Source: Rhizobium sp. Root483D2 | GTDB taxonomy: Bacteria > Pseudomonadota > Alphaproteobacteria > Rhizobiales > Rhizobiaceae | NCBI RefSeq assembly: GCF_001426685.1 | Contig: NZ_LMFB01000013.1 | Coordinates: 142,478-206,477, forward strand | Reading direction: 5' to 3' | Length of the DNA: 64,000 nt | Shown here: positions 47,282-55,713 of the stretch, piece by piece | Position numbering within the stretch: the stretch's first letter is position 1 | How the letters are laid out: every line of letters begins with the position of its first letter | Translations under genes and position numbers: made by a program | The notes under the pieces: generated by a model | The model's input: only the letters and a program-made list of their open reading frames with translations | The model's database searches: none | What the model was told of the DNA's origin: nothing

Positions 47282-47710
47282 TCAACCGGCGATATAGGCC
47301 TTGATCTGTTCGGCCTCATGTTCGATCGCCCGGATATGATGGCGAACCGCGTCACCGATCGAGACGATGCCCACCAGGCGTCCGTTGGTTTCGACGGGAA
47401 GATGGCGGGCGCGCATGTTGTTCATGATTTCCATGATGCCGTCGATGCTCATCTCCTCGGTGCAGCTATACACTTTCGACCACATGACGTCCGATACGGC
47501 CTTGTCCAGACAGTCGGCCCCGAATTTGGCCATGGCGGCCACCACGTCGCGCTCCGTCAAGATACCGGCGATCTCGTCGCCGGGCTTGACGATGATGACG
47601 GCACCGATGCGATTTTCACTCAGCAAGGCCACCGCCTGGCGCACTTTCGCCTGCGGATCGACCGTCACGACCTGACGGCCTTTTTCATTCAGTATGGCTT
47701 TAACAGACAT
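47282..47710 (-). CDS. two-CBS-domain protein
   Basis: A 142-residue protein consisting of a CBS pair: residues 1-65 (SVKAILNEKGRQVVTVDPQAKVR, IGAVIIVKPGDEIAGILTERDVV) and 75-140 (DVMWSKVYSCTEEMSIDGIMEIMN, ARHLPVETNGRLVGIVSIGD). CBS pairs bind adenosyl ligands and regulate partner proteins. No effector domain is attached. GGGAGGG lies upstream of the ATG. Convergent with the patatin gene; nothing recognised in the 237 bases between it and the rhomboid gene. Confidence 0.92.
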   Translation of the reverse strand: MSVKAILNEKGRQVVTVDPQAKVRQAVALLSENRIGAVIIVKPGDEIAGILTERDVVAAMAKFGADCLDKAVSDVMWSKVYSCTEEMSIDGIMEIMNNMRARHLPVETNGRLVGIVSIGDAVRHHIRAIEHEAEQIKAYIAG

Positions 47711-47947
47711 TCAAACCCTCCCGTTTCAGCGACCTTGAATCTGACCGGGATATTGGCGAACCGCCACGCGCTTCTCGCGCTGCGGTTTAGGACCAATTCG
47801 CAAGACAGACATCATTCCTGCCGCTTTATCTGCCCATTGGCACCAAACCGCTCTCCTCACGGTTTCATGCCTTCGGACACGAATGGTGCGCCACAGACTG
47901 TGGAAAATCAAGCGTTCTCGGTGAAATCGCCGATCATTGAAAGGCGA

Positions 47948-48700
47948 TCAGCCGCGCGCCGTGCTCACTTGCGGGGGGTCGAAAAGGCCAAACAGCAGAA
48001 AGCCGAACAGGAAGCCGCCAATATGCGCTTCCCAGGCGATGCCGCCCGCTCCGCCAAAGGCAAAGACGCCAAGGCCGATCAGGAAATTGGTGAGGAACCA
48101 GATGCCGGTGAACACCACGACCGAGCGGTTCGACAGCGCCTCACCGACAGTCAGGCGGCGGTTGAGATGCGCAAACTGGCGGCTGATGCGGCCGCTTGGG
48201 GAAAAGACGAAGCGGGCTGCAGCCCCCATCAAACCGGCAACTACGCCGGAGGCACCGACGACGAAGATCGTCTCGCCCCAATGGAACGCCACATGCAGGG
48301 CGACTGCGGCAATTGCCGACAGGCACCAGAACAGCATGAACCGTATAAGGCCGATCCGGCGTATCACCGGCGCGCCGAAGGCCACCATCCAGAACCCGTT
48401 GAAAATCAGGTGTTCCCACGAGCCGTGCAGCAAAGAGTAGGTCAAGGGGCTCCAGAGCCAGGCGAGCGTCTGATCGGCGAGCGGATGATCATAACGCGCC
48501 GGCCAGAAGGCGAAGTTCAAGATCACCTCGCTGTCGATGGGTGCGGACAGAAGATAGGTGCGCACGGCATGGATGACGACCAGAAGCGCCAGCATGGCGA
48601 CAAGACCTGCCGGCAGGTTGAACGCCGGTTCGCTGACCCGCGTTGCAGCATCTGCTTCATTGGCCTGCGGCGGCGTCGCACCGTCGGTTTGGTCGGTCAT
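47948..48700 (-). CDS. rhomboid-family intramembrane serine protease
   Basis: A 250-residue membrane protease with a soluble N-terminus of about 30 residues and six or seven membrane segments. The catalytic serine is in GASGVVAGLMGA and the partner histidine in WEAHIGGFLFGFLL. The HGSWEHLIFNGFWM segment is the conserved loop region before the active-site segment. Substrate unknown. ATG 48700 is chosen; the frame opens at 48727. Confidence 0.92.
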   Translation of the reverse strand: MTDQTDGATPPQANEADAATRVSEPAFNLPAGLVAMLALLVVIHAVRTYLLSAPIDSEVILNFAFWPARYDHPLADQTLAWLWSPLTYSLLHGSWEHLIFNGFWMVAFGAPVIRRIGLIRFMLFWCLSAIAAVALHVAFHWGETIFVVGASGVVAGLMGAAARFVFSPSGRISRQFAHLNRRLTVGEALSNRSVVVFTGIWFLTNFLIGLGVFAFGGAGGIAWEAHIGGFLFGFLLFGLFDPPQVSTARG

Positions 48701-48868
48701 CCTGCTCACAATTCCTTTCGCCGGCATATCGTCACCGGGCTCTCAATGCCCCGCTCTATACGATTCATGGCTGCGTCAAAAGCGGTGAGATGCGCGGCAC
48801 TTGTTCGCACGGCTGGCGGGGCCGATCAAATCAAAAGGATTTGTAATGGGCATGACCGTTTGCAGGCG

Positions 48869-48902
48869 AAAAAAAGGCCGTCCAGTCAGGAACTGAACGG
48901 CC
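48869..48902 (-). terminator. strong orphan rho-independent terminator
   Basis: On the minus strand GGCCGTTCAGT pairs with ACTGGACGGCC (11 pairs, one G-U) around a 5-base loop and is followed by seven T. No annotated minus-strand gene ends here, which is what suggests a short transcript. Confidence 0.8.
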
Positions 48903-48998
48903 GTTGAGCCCCCAAAAACGTTAAGGCCCGCAAGTCAGTGTGCCGAAGGCAAACCCTTCGTGAAGTGATGCGCTTCCATGCCACCGGAGCCGGACGCT
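48869..48998 (-). ncRNA. candidate small RNA or attenuated leader transcript upstream of the rhomboid gene
   Basis: The 427 bases 48701-49127 hold no convincing long gene, yet a strong minus-strand terminator sits at 48869. A transcript ending there must begin within about 250 bases, because the PAS gene on the other strand starts at 49128. A 14-codon ORF (start 48979, stop 48935; MEAHHFTKGLPSAH) lies on this strand and could be a leader peptide. The 5' end given is a guess. It could be a free sRNA or an attenuated leader of the rhomboid gene. Confidence 0.4.
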
Positions 48999-49127
48999 TT
49001 CAATCGAAACCAAACATTAACCTTAATATCGCGCTGGCACGGAAATCGCACTGTTATCTCTGCGGGCCATGTTTTTCCCGCCAGATGTGCCAGACCGGCA
49101 CAGATATGTTTCGAATGGAATGAGAGC

Positions 49128-49772
49128 ATGCGCAGCAAGACCGCTATCGAGATCTATGCCTATTGGGACGCGTTGCGCGGCCATCGCGATGTGCCGTCGC
49201 GCAGCCAGATTGAGCCCGGCCAGATTCGCAACATCCTGTCAGACCTGTTCATCCTGGAAAAAACGCCGCGCGGTGATATCCGTTTCCGGCTCGCCGGCAC
49301 GCGCATCTGTTCACTGTTCGCGCGCGAGCTGCGCGGCTCGACATTCGACGCACTCTGGCTTGCCAGCCAAACCGGCCGCCTCGCCCGCATCGCCGACAAT
49401 GTAATGACGGAAAAGACGCCGGTCGTGCTGTCGGCATCCTCGCTTGCCGGCACCGCCGACCGGTTGCCGACTGAAATCATCCTCCTGCCGCTGCGCTCGC
49501 CCGATGGCGTGGTGGACCGGATCATCGGAGCGCTGGTCCCTCATTCGAGACCGCTCTGGCTGGAGGCGACGCCGGTCAATTATCTCGATCTCGACGGCAT
49601 TCGCGTTCTCGACATCGAAAAAACCAACCTGTTCATGCAGTCGAGACCCGAAAAGCCCCTGCCCGCACCCCGCCAGCATACGGGTCATTCCACAATGGGC
49701 GATCAGGGCATTGCCGGCGCCATCCGCCGGGTTCTGCACCTGCGCGTCTTTGAGGGTGGCCGCAATGATTAA
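49128..49772 (+). CDS. PAS-domain (PAS_5-type) protein
   Basis: A 214-residue protein with MRSKTAIEIYAYWDALRGHRDVPSRSQIEP, the phrase typical of the PAS_5 family (about residues 9-150), followed by LEKTPRGDIRFRLAGTRICSLFARELRGSTF and TEIILLPLRSPDG. No catalytic output domain is attached. The C-terminal 40 residues are probably disordered. ATG 49128 was chosen because the region upstream is not protein-like. The PilZ gene follows 84 bases downstream in the same direction. Confidence 0.85.
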   Translation: MRSKTAIEIYAYWDALRGHRDVPSRSQIEPGQIRNILSDLFILEKTPRGDIRFRLAGTRICSLFARELRGSTFDALWLASQTGRLARIADNVMTEKTPVVLSASSLAGTADRLPTEIILLPLRSPDGVVDRIIGALVPHSRPLWLEATPVNYLDLDGIRVLDIEKTNLFMQSRPEKPLPAPRQHTGHSTMGDQGIAGAIRRVLHLRVFEGGRND

Positions 49773-49856
49773 TACGCCTCAAATGCAAAGGAGCAAAAAA
49801 ACCTTCTATTAACTGGAACAGGGTAAAGCTGTGGGCTGGGTGGACATCGCACAAGT

Positions 49857-50471
49857 GTGATCATGTATTCGTTTCAACAATCACAGACGGCCGGAACAAA
49901 GCCTCACAACGAAGGCGCTTTTCAGCGCGTTTCGGTGAATCTGACGGGCCGCCTGATGCTTGCCAATCACGACGAATTCGAATGCACCGCCATCGATATG
50001 TCGCCCGGCGACGTGCTCTTCACCTCCGAGGCCCGGCCGCGGACCGGCGAACGCATCATCGCCTATGTCGATCATGTCGGCCGCCTCGAGGGCACGGTGT
50101 CGCGGCTTGCCGACAATGCTTTCGTCATCCAGATCAATGCCACCGACCGCAAGCGCGAAAAGCTTGCGGCCCAGCTGACCTGGATTGCCAACAAGCATGA
50201 ATTGGGCCTGCCGGAAGACCGGCGCCACGACCGTCTTGCGCCGCGCAAGACCCGCACGGAAATCACGCTTGACGACGGCAGCAAATATGTCTGCCGGATC
50301 ATCGACCTCTCCCTGTCGGGAGCTGCCGTCGATATGGAAACCCGCCTGCCGCTCGGCACCGCCATCCTGCTTGGCAGCATGAAGGGCCGTGTGGTGCGTC
50401 ATTTCCAGGAGGGCGTGGCGATCGAATTTCTCGGAATTCAGTCGCGCGAGGCGTTGCGCGAATTTCTGTAG
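49857..50471 (+). CDS. tandem PilZ-domain protein
   Basis: A 204-residue protein with two PilZ-like modules. The C-terminal one (about residues 120-204) is canonical for cyclic di-GMP binding: RRHDRLAPRKTR supplies the RxxxR element and DLSLSGAAVDM the DxSxxG element. The N-terminal one (RVSVNLTGRLML, then DMSPGDVLF) is similar but the second motif is DxSxG, one residue short, so it may not bind the ligand. The N-terminus MIMYSF offers a second start at residue 3. Likely a c-di-GMP effector. Confidence 0.88.
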   Translation: MIMYSFQQSQTAGTKPHNEGAFQRVSVNLTGRLMLANHDEFECTAIDMSPGDVLFTSEARPRTGERIIAYVDHVGRLEGTVSRLADNAFVIQINATDRKREKLAAQLTWIANKHELGLPEDRRHDRLAPRKTRTEITLDDGSKYVCRIIDLSLSGAAVDMETRLPLGTAILLGSMKGRVVRHFQEGVAIEFLGIQSREALREFL

Positions 50472-50500
50472 CGTTACAGCGGAATTGTCCGGCCGAAGTT

Positions 50501-50890
50501 TCAGGCCTGTTTTTTCTTCCTCTTGCCCCGGTTATATGCGACCGCCGAAGCGACCAGCTCTTTCAGGGCGCGTGCATCGATCGTATCGCCCTCGAAAACA
50601 TCGATCGACCGCCACACCTTGCCGCCAAAGCCGTTGTTGAAGAGCTTTTCGGGATCGGCAAGGCTTGCGCCATGCGAGAAGGTCAGCTTCACCTTTTCCT
50701 TGTGGGCATTGCCGACAATCATATTGCCCTCGCAGCACCAGACCGGGCTTCCCATCCATTTCCACTCTTCGGCAATATCCGGATCGGCAGCGAGGATCGT
50801 CTTGCGCAGGCTGGAAAGCGTTGCACCACGCCAATCGGTGAGACCGGCAACCAGCGCGTCGATATTTTCGGATGGCGTCATGGATTTCAT
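50501..50890 (-). CDS. DUF1801 family protein
   Basis: A 129-residue protein of the DUF1801/YdhG-like fold: IDALVAGLTDWRGATLSSLRKTI, EEWKWMGSPVWCCEGNMI, KVKLTFSHGASLADPEKLFN and the Lys-rich end GKRKKKQA. Function unknown; the fold is shared with iron chaperone-like proteins. ATG 50890 has AGGGGAGGC upstream. Convergent with the PilZ gene. Confidence 0.87.
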   Translation of the reverse strand: MKSMTPSENIDALVAGLTDWRGATLSSLRKTILAADPDIAEEWKWMGSPVWCCEGNMIVGNAHKEKVKLTFSHGASLADPEKLFNNGFGGKVWRSIDVFEGDTIDARALKELVASAVAYNRGKRKKKQA

Positions 50891-50968
50891 GCCTCCCCTT
50901 GGATTTACCGTGCAGACCAAAGCTTGCTCTAGTCTATGCCGCCGCATTGAGGCCCGCAACGCCCGCGA

Positions 50969-51349
50969 TCAGAGCTGCGCTTCGATGGCGCTTTTGTCGA
51001 TTACGGACCAGACATTGGCAATCTTGCCGTCTTGAAACTCGTAGAACACATTTTCGGTAAAGGTGATCCGCCGGCCATTGATGGGCAGATCCATGAACAT
51101 TGCCAGCGGCGTGCAGTCAAACAGCAGCCGGCTTGCAACAACGGGCGGATCGGCAACCAAGATCTCGATATTGAACTTAAGGTCGGGAATATCGCGATAG
51201 TTGCCCTCAAGCATGCTGCGATACCCGGCAAGGCCAATGCGGCGGCCGTTATGGCAGGCATCCTCGCCGACATAGTGCCCGAGGCTCGGCCAATCCTGGC
51301 TGTTGAGACAGGCTATATAGCCCGTGTAGATATCCGAGAGTTCACTCAT
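50969..51349 (-). CDS. SnoaL-like/NTF2-family protein
   Basis: A 126-residue single-domain protein with the cone-shaped NTF2 fold: IYTGYIACLNSQDWPSLGHYV, LAGYRSMLEGNYRDIPDLKF, VASRLLFDCTPLAMFMDLPI and TENVFYEFQDGKIANVWSVID. Annotated as ester cyclase-like in many genomes; activity is unproven. ATG 51349 has AGGAG upstream; the frame opens at 51511. Confidence 0.87.
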   Translation of the reverse strand: MSELSDIYTGYIACLNSQDWPSLGHYVGEDACHNGRRIGLAGYRSMLEGNYRDIPDLKFNIEILVADPPVVASRLLFDCTPLAMFMDLPINGRRITFTENVFYEFQDGKIANVWSVIDKSAIEAQL

Positions 51350-51950
51350 GGCATTTTGTCTCCTGCTATTGCGGGCGTCCTCAATTCCGGTATGCCGGGA
51401 TAATGAGGACATAAGCCGGCTCATGCAGCAAGCAAGACTGTCCCCCATTTCCCCTTGTCGGCGTGCCGGGCGGCGCCCCAATATGGTACAGGTGATGGCG
51501 TGCGAACGCACCGTTTTGGCGAAACCACAGTCCCGCCATGATTTTCCGTGTCAGAATTAAAATAATTTTTTCGGAATTTCCAGCACATTGCGGCGGGAAA
51601 CGGGGACTGCTTTGGTAAATCAAGTCTAAACCAGCAAAGACACTCTTCTTTTCCATCAGCACGGCTCTCCCGGCCGCGTCTGGAAAACATCCGCCCGAAC
51701 ACCGCTTTCGCAACAGAATATGCTGCATTTCCGGCACGATGGATGGTTTTGCAGGGGTTAACGGCGGTTGTGCCATGGCGGGAAAGGCTCAAATTTTAGA
51801 TAAATTTGCATCAATAACAACTCAAACTTTATTCAAGTTTAATTTGAGTTTTCTACTTATTTCAATTTGTTTTGTACTTTATTTTACTTCCGATTTTCGC
51901 GAGCAATAAAAAAATCGCTGTCATTGTCACTCCAGAACGGGGAGACAAGC
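51350..51950. other. 601-base region without a convincing gene; AT-rich promoter with nested dyads
   Basis: Two minus-strand ORFs of 123-131 codons cover 51381-51792, but their translations have no recognisable features. From 51785 to 51950 the base composition drops sharply in GC. This part carries AAATTT-type dyads (51790-51806) and the nested palindrome at 51820-51849: ACTCAAA/TTTGAGT outer arms and AAACTT/AAGTTT inner arms. This is probably the promoter and operator region of the transglutaminase-like gene. Confidence 0.5.
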
Positions 51951-52571
51951 ATGACAACGAAAACTGTCCTGAAGACATTTCTGAAAGCTGGCCTGATCGG
52001 CGCGTTTGTTTCCGCAGCGGCGGTACAGTCGGCGTTTGCCCTGCCCGCCAACATGATCACCGGCGGCAGCACCAACCCGCCGGTTGGACATTATGAATTC
52101 TGCCGCAGCCTGCCGCAGGAATGCCGCGCCAACCCGGGCAGTAGCGCCCCGTTGACGCTGACCCGCGACGGCTGGAAGACAATTCTCGAGGTCAATTACG
52201 ACGTCAACGAATCCGTGACGCCGATGACCGACAAGGAAATCTACGGCGTCGAAGAGCACTGGGCCTATCCCGACAAGGTCGGCGATTGCGAAGACTATGT
52301 GCTCTTGAAGCGCAAGCGCCTGATGCAGGCCGGCTTTTCGCCATCCGACCTTCTGATCACCGTCGTGTTGCAGCCGAGCGGCGAAGGCCATGCCGTTTTG
52401 ACCGTGCGCACCGATCGCGGCGATTTCGTTCTCGACAATATGCGCAACAAGGTCCTGCTCTGGTCGGATACCGAATATACCTATCTCAAGCGTCAGTCGG
52501 AACAGCATTCCGGCCGTTGGGTAAAGCTTCAGGACGGCCGTACCGTGGCTGTCGGCAGCGTCAGCCAGTAG
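51951..52571 (+). CDS. transglutaminase-like cysteine peptidase (BTLCP family), exported
   Basis: A 206-residue protein with a signal peptide (KAGLIGAFVSAAAVQSAFA, cleaved near residue 30). The predicted catalytic triad is Cys113 in VGDCEDYVLLKRKRL, His147 in GEGHAVLTVRTD and Asp162 in FVLDNMRN. BTLCP proteins are bacterial transglutaminase-like periplasmic or secreted peptidases; LapG, its best-known relative, releases biofilm adhesins. The partner of LapG (LapD-like) is not in the window. GGGGAG precedes ATG 51951; a terminator follows. Confidence 0.88.
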   Translation: MTTKTVLKTFLKAGLIGAFVSAAAVQSAFALPANMITGGSTNPPVGHYEFCRSLPQECRANPGSSAPLTLTRDGWKTILEVNYDVNESVTPMTDKEIYGVEEHWAYPDKVGDCEDYVLLKRKRLMQAGFSPSDLLITVVLQPSGEGHAVLTVRTDRGDFVLDNMRNKVLLWSDTEYTYLKRQSEQHSGRWVKLQDGRTVAVGSVSQ

Positions 52572-52668
52572 GGCGAGCCAAGACCAGACATACGCAACCC
52601 GGCTCAGGATGCCCGGCTGCCGTATGAAAGGGCTTCGGTCAGTCCCCGTCCCAGACCAAGGCCCTGCA

Positions 52669-52703
52669 GGCCGGTTCCGCTGTCCCCGGAACCGGCCTTT
52701 TTC
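52669..52703 (+). terminator. rho-independent terminator after the BTLCP gene
   Basis: GGCCGGTTCC/GGAACCGGCC, a perfect 10-base stem with a 9-base loop and a T5 tail, 97 bases past the stop. The rest of the 329-base gap 52572-52900 shows no gene. Confidence 0.85.
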
Positions 52704-52900
52704 TATTGCGCCCGGTTCAGCGGTTACCGGCAGCAACCGAACCTGATTGCGGCGATATTCACCGAAAATTAACCATGTTGGGCGAGCCTGTCCTCACGTC
52801 TCAAGCTTGAAAATCCGCGAACCAGCGGCTGTTCCATCCCGGCACAGGCAAGACCTTTAGCGATACCCTCCGTCAACGACACGAAGACCGCGAACCATCG

Positions 52901-53635
52901 ATGACAGTCCATGCAGCAACTGCCGGTCCTGACGATCACGCTCCGCTGATCTCCTCGCGTTTCATCTGCATGCTGACGGCTGCGGCCGTGAGCCTGGCAG
53001 CTTTGACGGCAACGATCAGCCTTGCCGGCCGCTGGTATGGAGAAAACCTGGCGCTGGCCGGGCACACGACCAGCACGGAACCCACCGATATCCTTATCGG
53101 CCAGGATCATCTGCGGTTTTCCGCCAATGTCATCCGCTTCGAGCAGCAACGCGAAACCGGGCGCGCCGAACGGGTCGATCTCTACCTCACCTGGCCGGGA
53201 ATGCAGGGCTATACGGACGAGACGCGGGCGCTGTTCAACGATGTCAGCCAGCCCGGCGCACTGCTTTTCCTCGATATTTCGCAGAGCACGATGTCACGCG
53301 ACATGTCGGGACGGATCGAGCCCATCTACCAGCATCTTTTCAGCGGCAAGCTCCTGCCCGGCCCGGCGGGACTGGTGCGGCATGAAATGAAACAAAATTC
53401 GGGTTACGGCGAGGAAGTCTTCTTCACCGCGAACCGGGATGGCGGCACACCGTATGCGGTGCGCTGCATGATGCCGGCAACGCCTGCGCTCTCCACCAGC
53501 GCCGATTGCCAGCGCGATATCCACATCGGCCGTGATCTTGTTGTGCTTTATCGGTTTTCCAGCCAATTGCTGCCACAATGGCAGGCCATCGACACCGCCG
53601 TTGAGGCATTCCTGAACAAGAGACTGATCCCCTGA
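52901..53635 (+). CDS. hypothetical membrane-anchored protein
   Basis: I do not recognise the family. A 244-residue protein with one N-terminal membrane segment (ICMLTAAAVSLAALTATISLAG, about residues 22-43) and a soluble part outside the cytoplasm. The latter contains PTDILIGQDHLRFSANVIRFEQQR, DLYLTWPGMQGYTDETRALF and CQRDIHIGRDLVVLYRFSSQLLPQW; two cysteines may form a disulfide. The rhizobial character of the sequence is clear, but no catalytic motif is visible. It stands between the BTLCP gene and the D,D-carboxypeptidase on the same strand. Confidence 0.75.
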   Translation: MTVHAATAGPDDHAPLISSRFICMLTAAAVSLAALTATISLAGRWYGENLALAGHTTSTEPTDILIGQDHLRFSANVIRFEQQRETGRAERVDLYLTWPGMQGYTDETRALFNDVSQPGALLFLDISQSTMSRDMSGRIEPIYQHLFSGKLLPGPAGLVRHEMKQNSGYGEEVFFTANRDGGTPYAVRCMMPATPALSTSADCQRDIHIGRDLVVLYRFSSQLLPQWQAIDTAVEAFLNKRLIP

Positions 53636-53822
53636 CCGGCCGCTCACCGCGAAACCGTTTCGCGGCGCCATCCGGTTTTGACGCCTGTGCCGAAATGCAA
53701 AAGAACTGTCCAACAGCAGAAACCAATCATTCATCATAAACCGATTGGTAACGCTATCCCGCTAGTGTTTCGAGAACAGTCGTTTCTGGAGGCCTCGCCC
53801 GGACGACATCTGTGAAAATAGA

Positions 53823-55295
53823 ATGAAGAGTAGTGAAGTGTCCCAAACCATATTCAACGGCTCCGCTCCGTCTGTCCTATTTTTCAAGAAGGCATGCCGG
53901 GTCCTGCTGATATCGCTGACCGCCACATTCACTGCGGTCTCCGTCGCCTCCGCTGCCGAATATGCGGGCATCGTCGTCGATGCAAAGACCGGCAAGGTTC
54001 TTTACAGCGAGAATGCCGACAGTTTGCGCTATCCGGCATCGCTGACCAAGATGATGACGCTCTACCTGACCTTCGAGGCGCTGGAAGCCGGCAAGATCAG
54101 GAAGGACACGCCCGTCACCTTCTCCAAGAATGCATCGGCCGAGCCACCATCGAAGCTTGGCGTGCGTTCCGGCAATGCGATCACCGTCGAACAGGCCATC
54201 CTGTCCATGGTCACGCGCTCCGCCAATGATTCGTCGACCGCCCTTGGCGAACTGCTCGGCGGCTCCGAAGAACGCTTTGGCCGCATCATGACCAACAAGG
54301 CGCGCGCGCTCGGCATGACCCGCACTACCTACCGCAACGCCAACGGCCTGCCGAACGACGCGCAGATGACCACGGCACGCGACCAGGCCCGGCTTGGCAT
54401 GGCGCTTCGCCAGCATTTCCCGCAATATTATTCGTATTTCTCCACCCGCAGCTTCCGTTTCGGCAAACAGACGATCGGCAATCACAACCGTCTGCTCGGC
54501 AATGTGCGCGGCGTCGATGGCATCAAGACCGGCTATACCCGGGCTGCAGGCTTCAACCTCGTGACCTCGGCTCAGGCCGACGGCCGCAGCATCGTCGGCG
54601 TCGTCATGGGCGGCAAGTCCGGTGGTGCCCGCGATGCGCAGATGCGTGCACTCGTTGCCAAATATATGCCATCGGCTTCGCGCCGTGGCGGTGGCAATCT
54701 CGTGGCCGAGACGGCCGATGCGCCGACCATGGTCCAGGCTGAAGAACGTCCGGCAGAAACCATCGTGGCTGCGACCGGCGGTAGCTTCAACCTGCCGAGC
54801 AACGGCCCGGTTCCGGATTTCCGCTATAGCGGCGAAACCACCAAGAGCATCGAAGTTGCCTATGCGGCACCGGTCAAGGCCAGCGCCAATCCGCTTCTGC
54901 GCCAGAATGCCCAGCCGAACACGCTGGAAGCGCAGAGCCAGAAGCTTGCCAAGGCAGCGCCGGCCTCGGCTGCTGATGTGGACAACCAGATCACCAATTC
55001 CGTTGCCAAGCAGGCCGCTGAAACCGCAGATATTGCCGACACGGCGCCAGCCGGCTGGGTCATCCAGATCGGTGCCACGCCGGACAAGGGCCAGGCAGCA
55101 GCACTCCTCGCAAATGCCAAGGACAAGGGCGGCAAGGCGCTGCGTGGTGCAACGCCCTTCACGGTCGCTTTTGCCAGCGGCGACGGCCATCTCTACCGGG
55201 CGCGCTTTGGCGGCTTCTCCGACCAGAACAAGGCTCTTTCCGCCTGCAAGTCTCTGAAAAGCAAGGGCTTTGCCTGCTGGGCAAGCGCTCAGTAA
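53823..55295 (+). CDS. D-alanyl-D-alanine carboxypeptidase (S11) with C-terminal SPOR domain
   Basis: A 490-residue periplasmic penicillin-binding protein that trims the terminal D-Ala of peptidoglycan stem peptides. Signal segment at about residues 25-45 (VLLISLTATFTAVSVASA). Motifs: SxxK in YPASLTKMM (Ser73), SxN in TRSANDSST, KTG in DGIKTGYTRA. A 100-residue flexible linker leads to a SPOR domain (GWVIQIGATPDKGQAAALLANAK, YRARFGGFSDQNKALSACKSLK) that binds denuded septal glycan. The start at 53823 gives a long N-terminus; a later start is possible. Common rhizobial arrangement. Confidence 0.93.
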   Translation: MKSSEVSQTIFNGSAPSVLFFKKACRVLLISLTATFTAVSVASAAEYAGIVVDAKTGKVLYSENADSLRYPASLTKMMTLYLTFEALEAGKIRKDTPVTFSKNASAEPPSKLGVRSGNAITVEQAILSMVTRSANDSSTALGELLGGSEERFGRIMTNKARALGMTRTTYRNANGLPNDAQMTTARDQARLGMALRQHFPQYYSYFSTRSFRFGKQTIGNHNRLLGNVRGVDGIKTGYTRAAGFNLVTSAQADGRSIVGVVMGGKSGGARDAQMRALVAKYMPSASRRGGGNLVAETADAPTMVQAEERPAETIVAATGGSFNLPSNGPVPDFRYSGETTKSIEVAYAAPVKASANPLLRQNAQPNTLEAQSQKLAKAAPASAADVDNQITNSVAKQAAETADIADTAPAGWVIQIGATPDKGQAAALLANAKDKGGKALRGATPFTVAFASGDGHLYRARFGGFSDQNKALSACKSLKSKGFACWASAQ

Positions 55296-55382
55296 AAACG
55301 GCATGACAACAGTTTCGATCAGCGGCGTGTTGCGTTTGCCGGTGATCCTCCTCGGATTTGGTTTTGCGTAACGAGGTCAGTT

Positions 55383-55649
55383 ATGGGAATGAATGAGAAT
55401 GGACCGGGCATGACGCCCGCGCCGGACAAGAAGCGCAAGTCGCCGCGTTCTGGCCTGCACCCCTTGCATGAAGCGGCAATGCGGATCGCCGAACTCGGCA
55501 GCCGCCCGCGCTCGAAGACCAAGGATCTGGTGACGCTGCTTCTGACGCATGGGGCCCGTGCATGGCGCTCGACACAGCCGGATGCACAGATCCATGTGCA
55601 TGTGACCTCGCCTTCCGGGCGCTACCCGATCCGGCTGCGGCTCCGCTAA
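55383..55649 (+). CDS. small hypothetical basic protein
   Basis: An 88-residue protein with AACGAGGTCAGTT before the ATG and a strong terminator after the stop, both supporting a real gene. The sequence is Lys/Arg-rich at the start (PAPDKKRKSPRSGLHPLHEAAM), then LGSRPRSKTKDLVTLLLTHGARAW and HVHVTSPSGRYPIRLRLR. I do not recognise it. No membrane segment. It follows the D,D-carboxypeptidase by 87 bases. Confidence 0.65.
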   Translation: MGMNENGPGMTPAPDKKRKSPRSGLHPLHEAAMRIAELGSRPRSKTKDLVTLLLTHGARAWRSTQPDAQIHVHVTSPSGRYPIRLRLR

Positions 55650-55671
55650 CAGCGACATATGACAATGAGAA

Positions 55672-55696
55672 AAGCCCGGTCATGCCGGGCTTTTTT
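55672..55696 (+). terminator. rho-independent terminator, probably bidirectional
   Basis: AAGCCCGG/CCGGGCTT with a 5-base loop and T6. It lies between two convergent genes; the minus strand also ends in a T-run (TTTT). Confidence 0.85.
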
Positions 55697-55713
55697 CGTA
55701 GTTACAATCATGT

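Noticed and set aside
47261-48907. 548-codon plus-strand ORF over the CBS and rhomboid genes
   Set aside because: Shadow of two recognisable proteins on the minus strand.
51381-51792. Two overlapping minus-strand ORFs in the spacer before the BTLCP gene
   Set aside because: Translations lack any domain character, and no SD or terminator supports them.
53877-55304. 475-codon minus-strand ORF opposite the D,D-carboxypeptidase
   Set aside because: Antisense shadow of a gene with all catalytic motifs.
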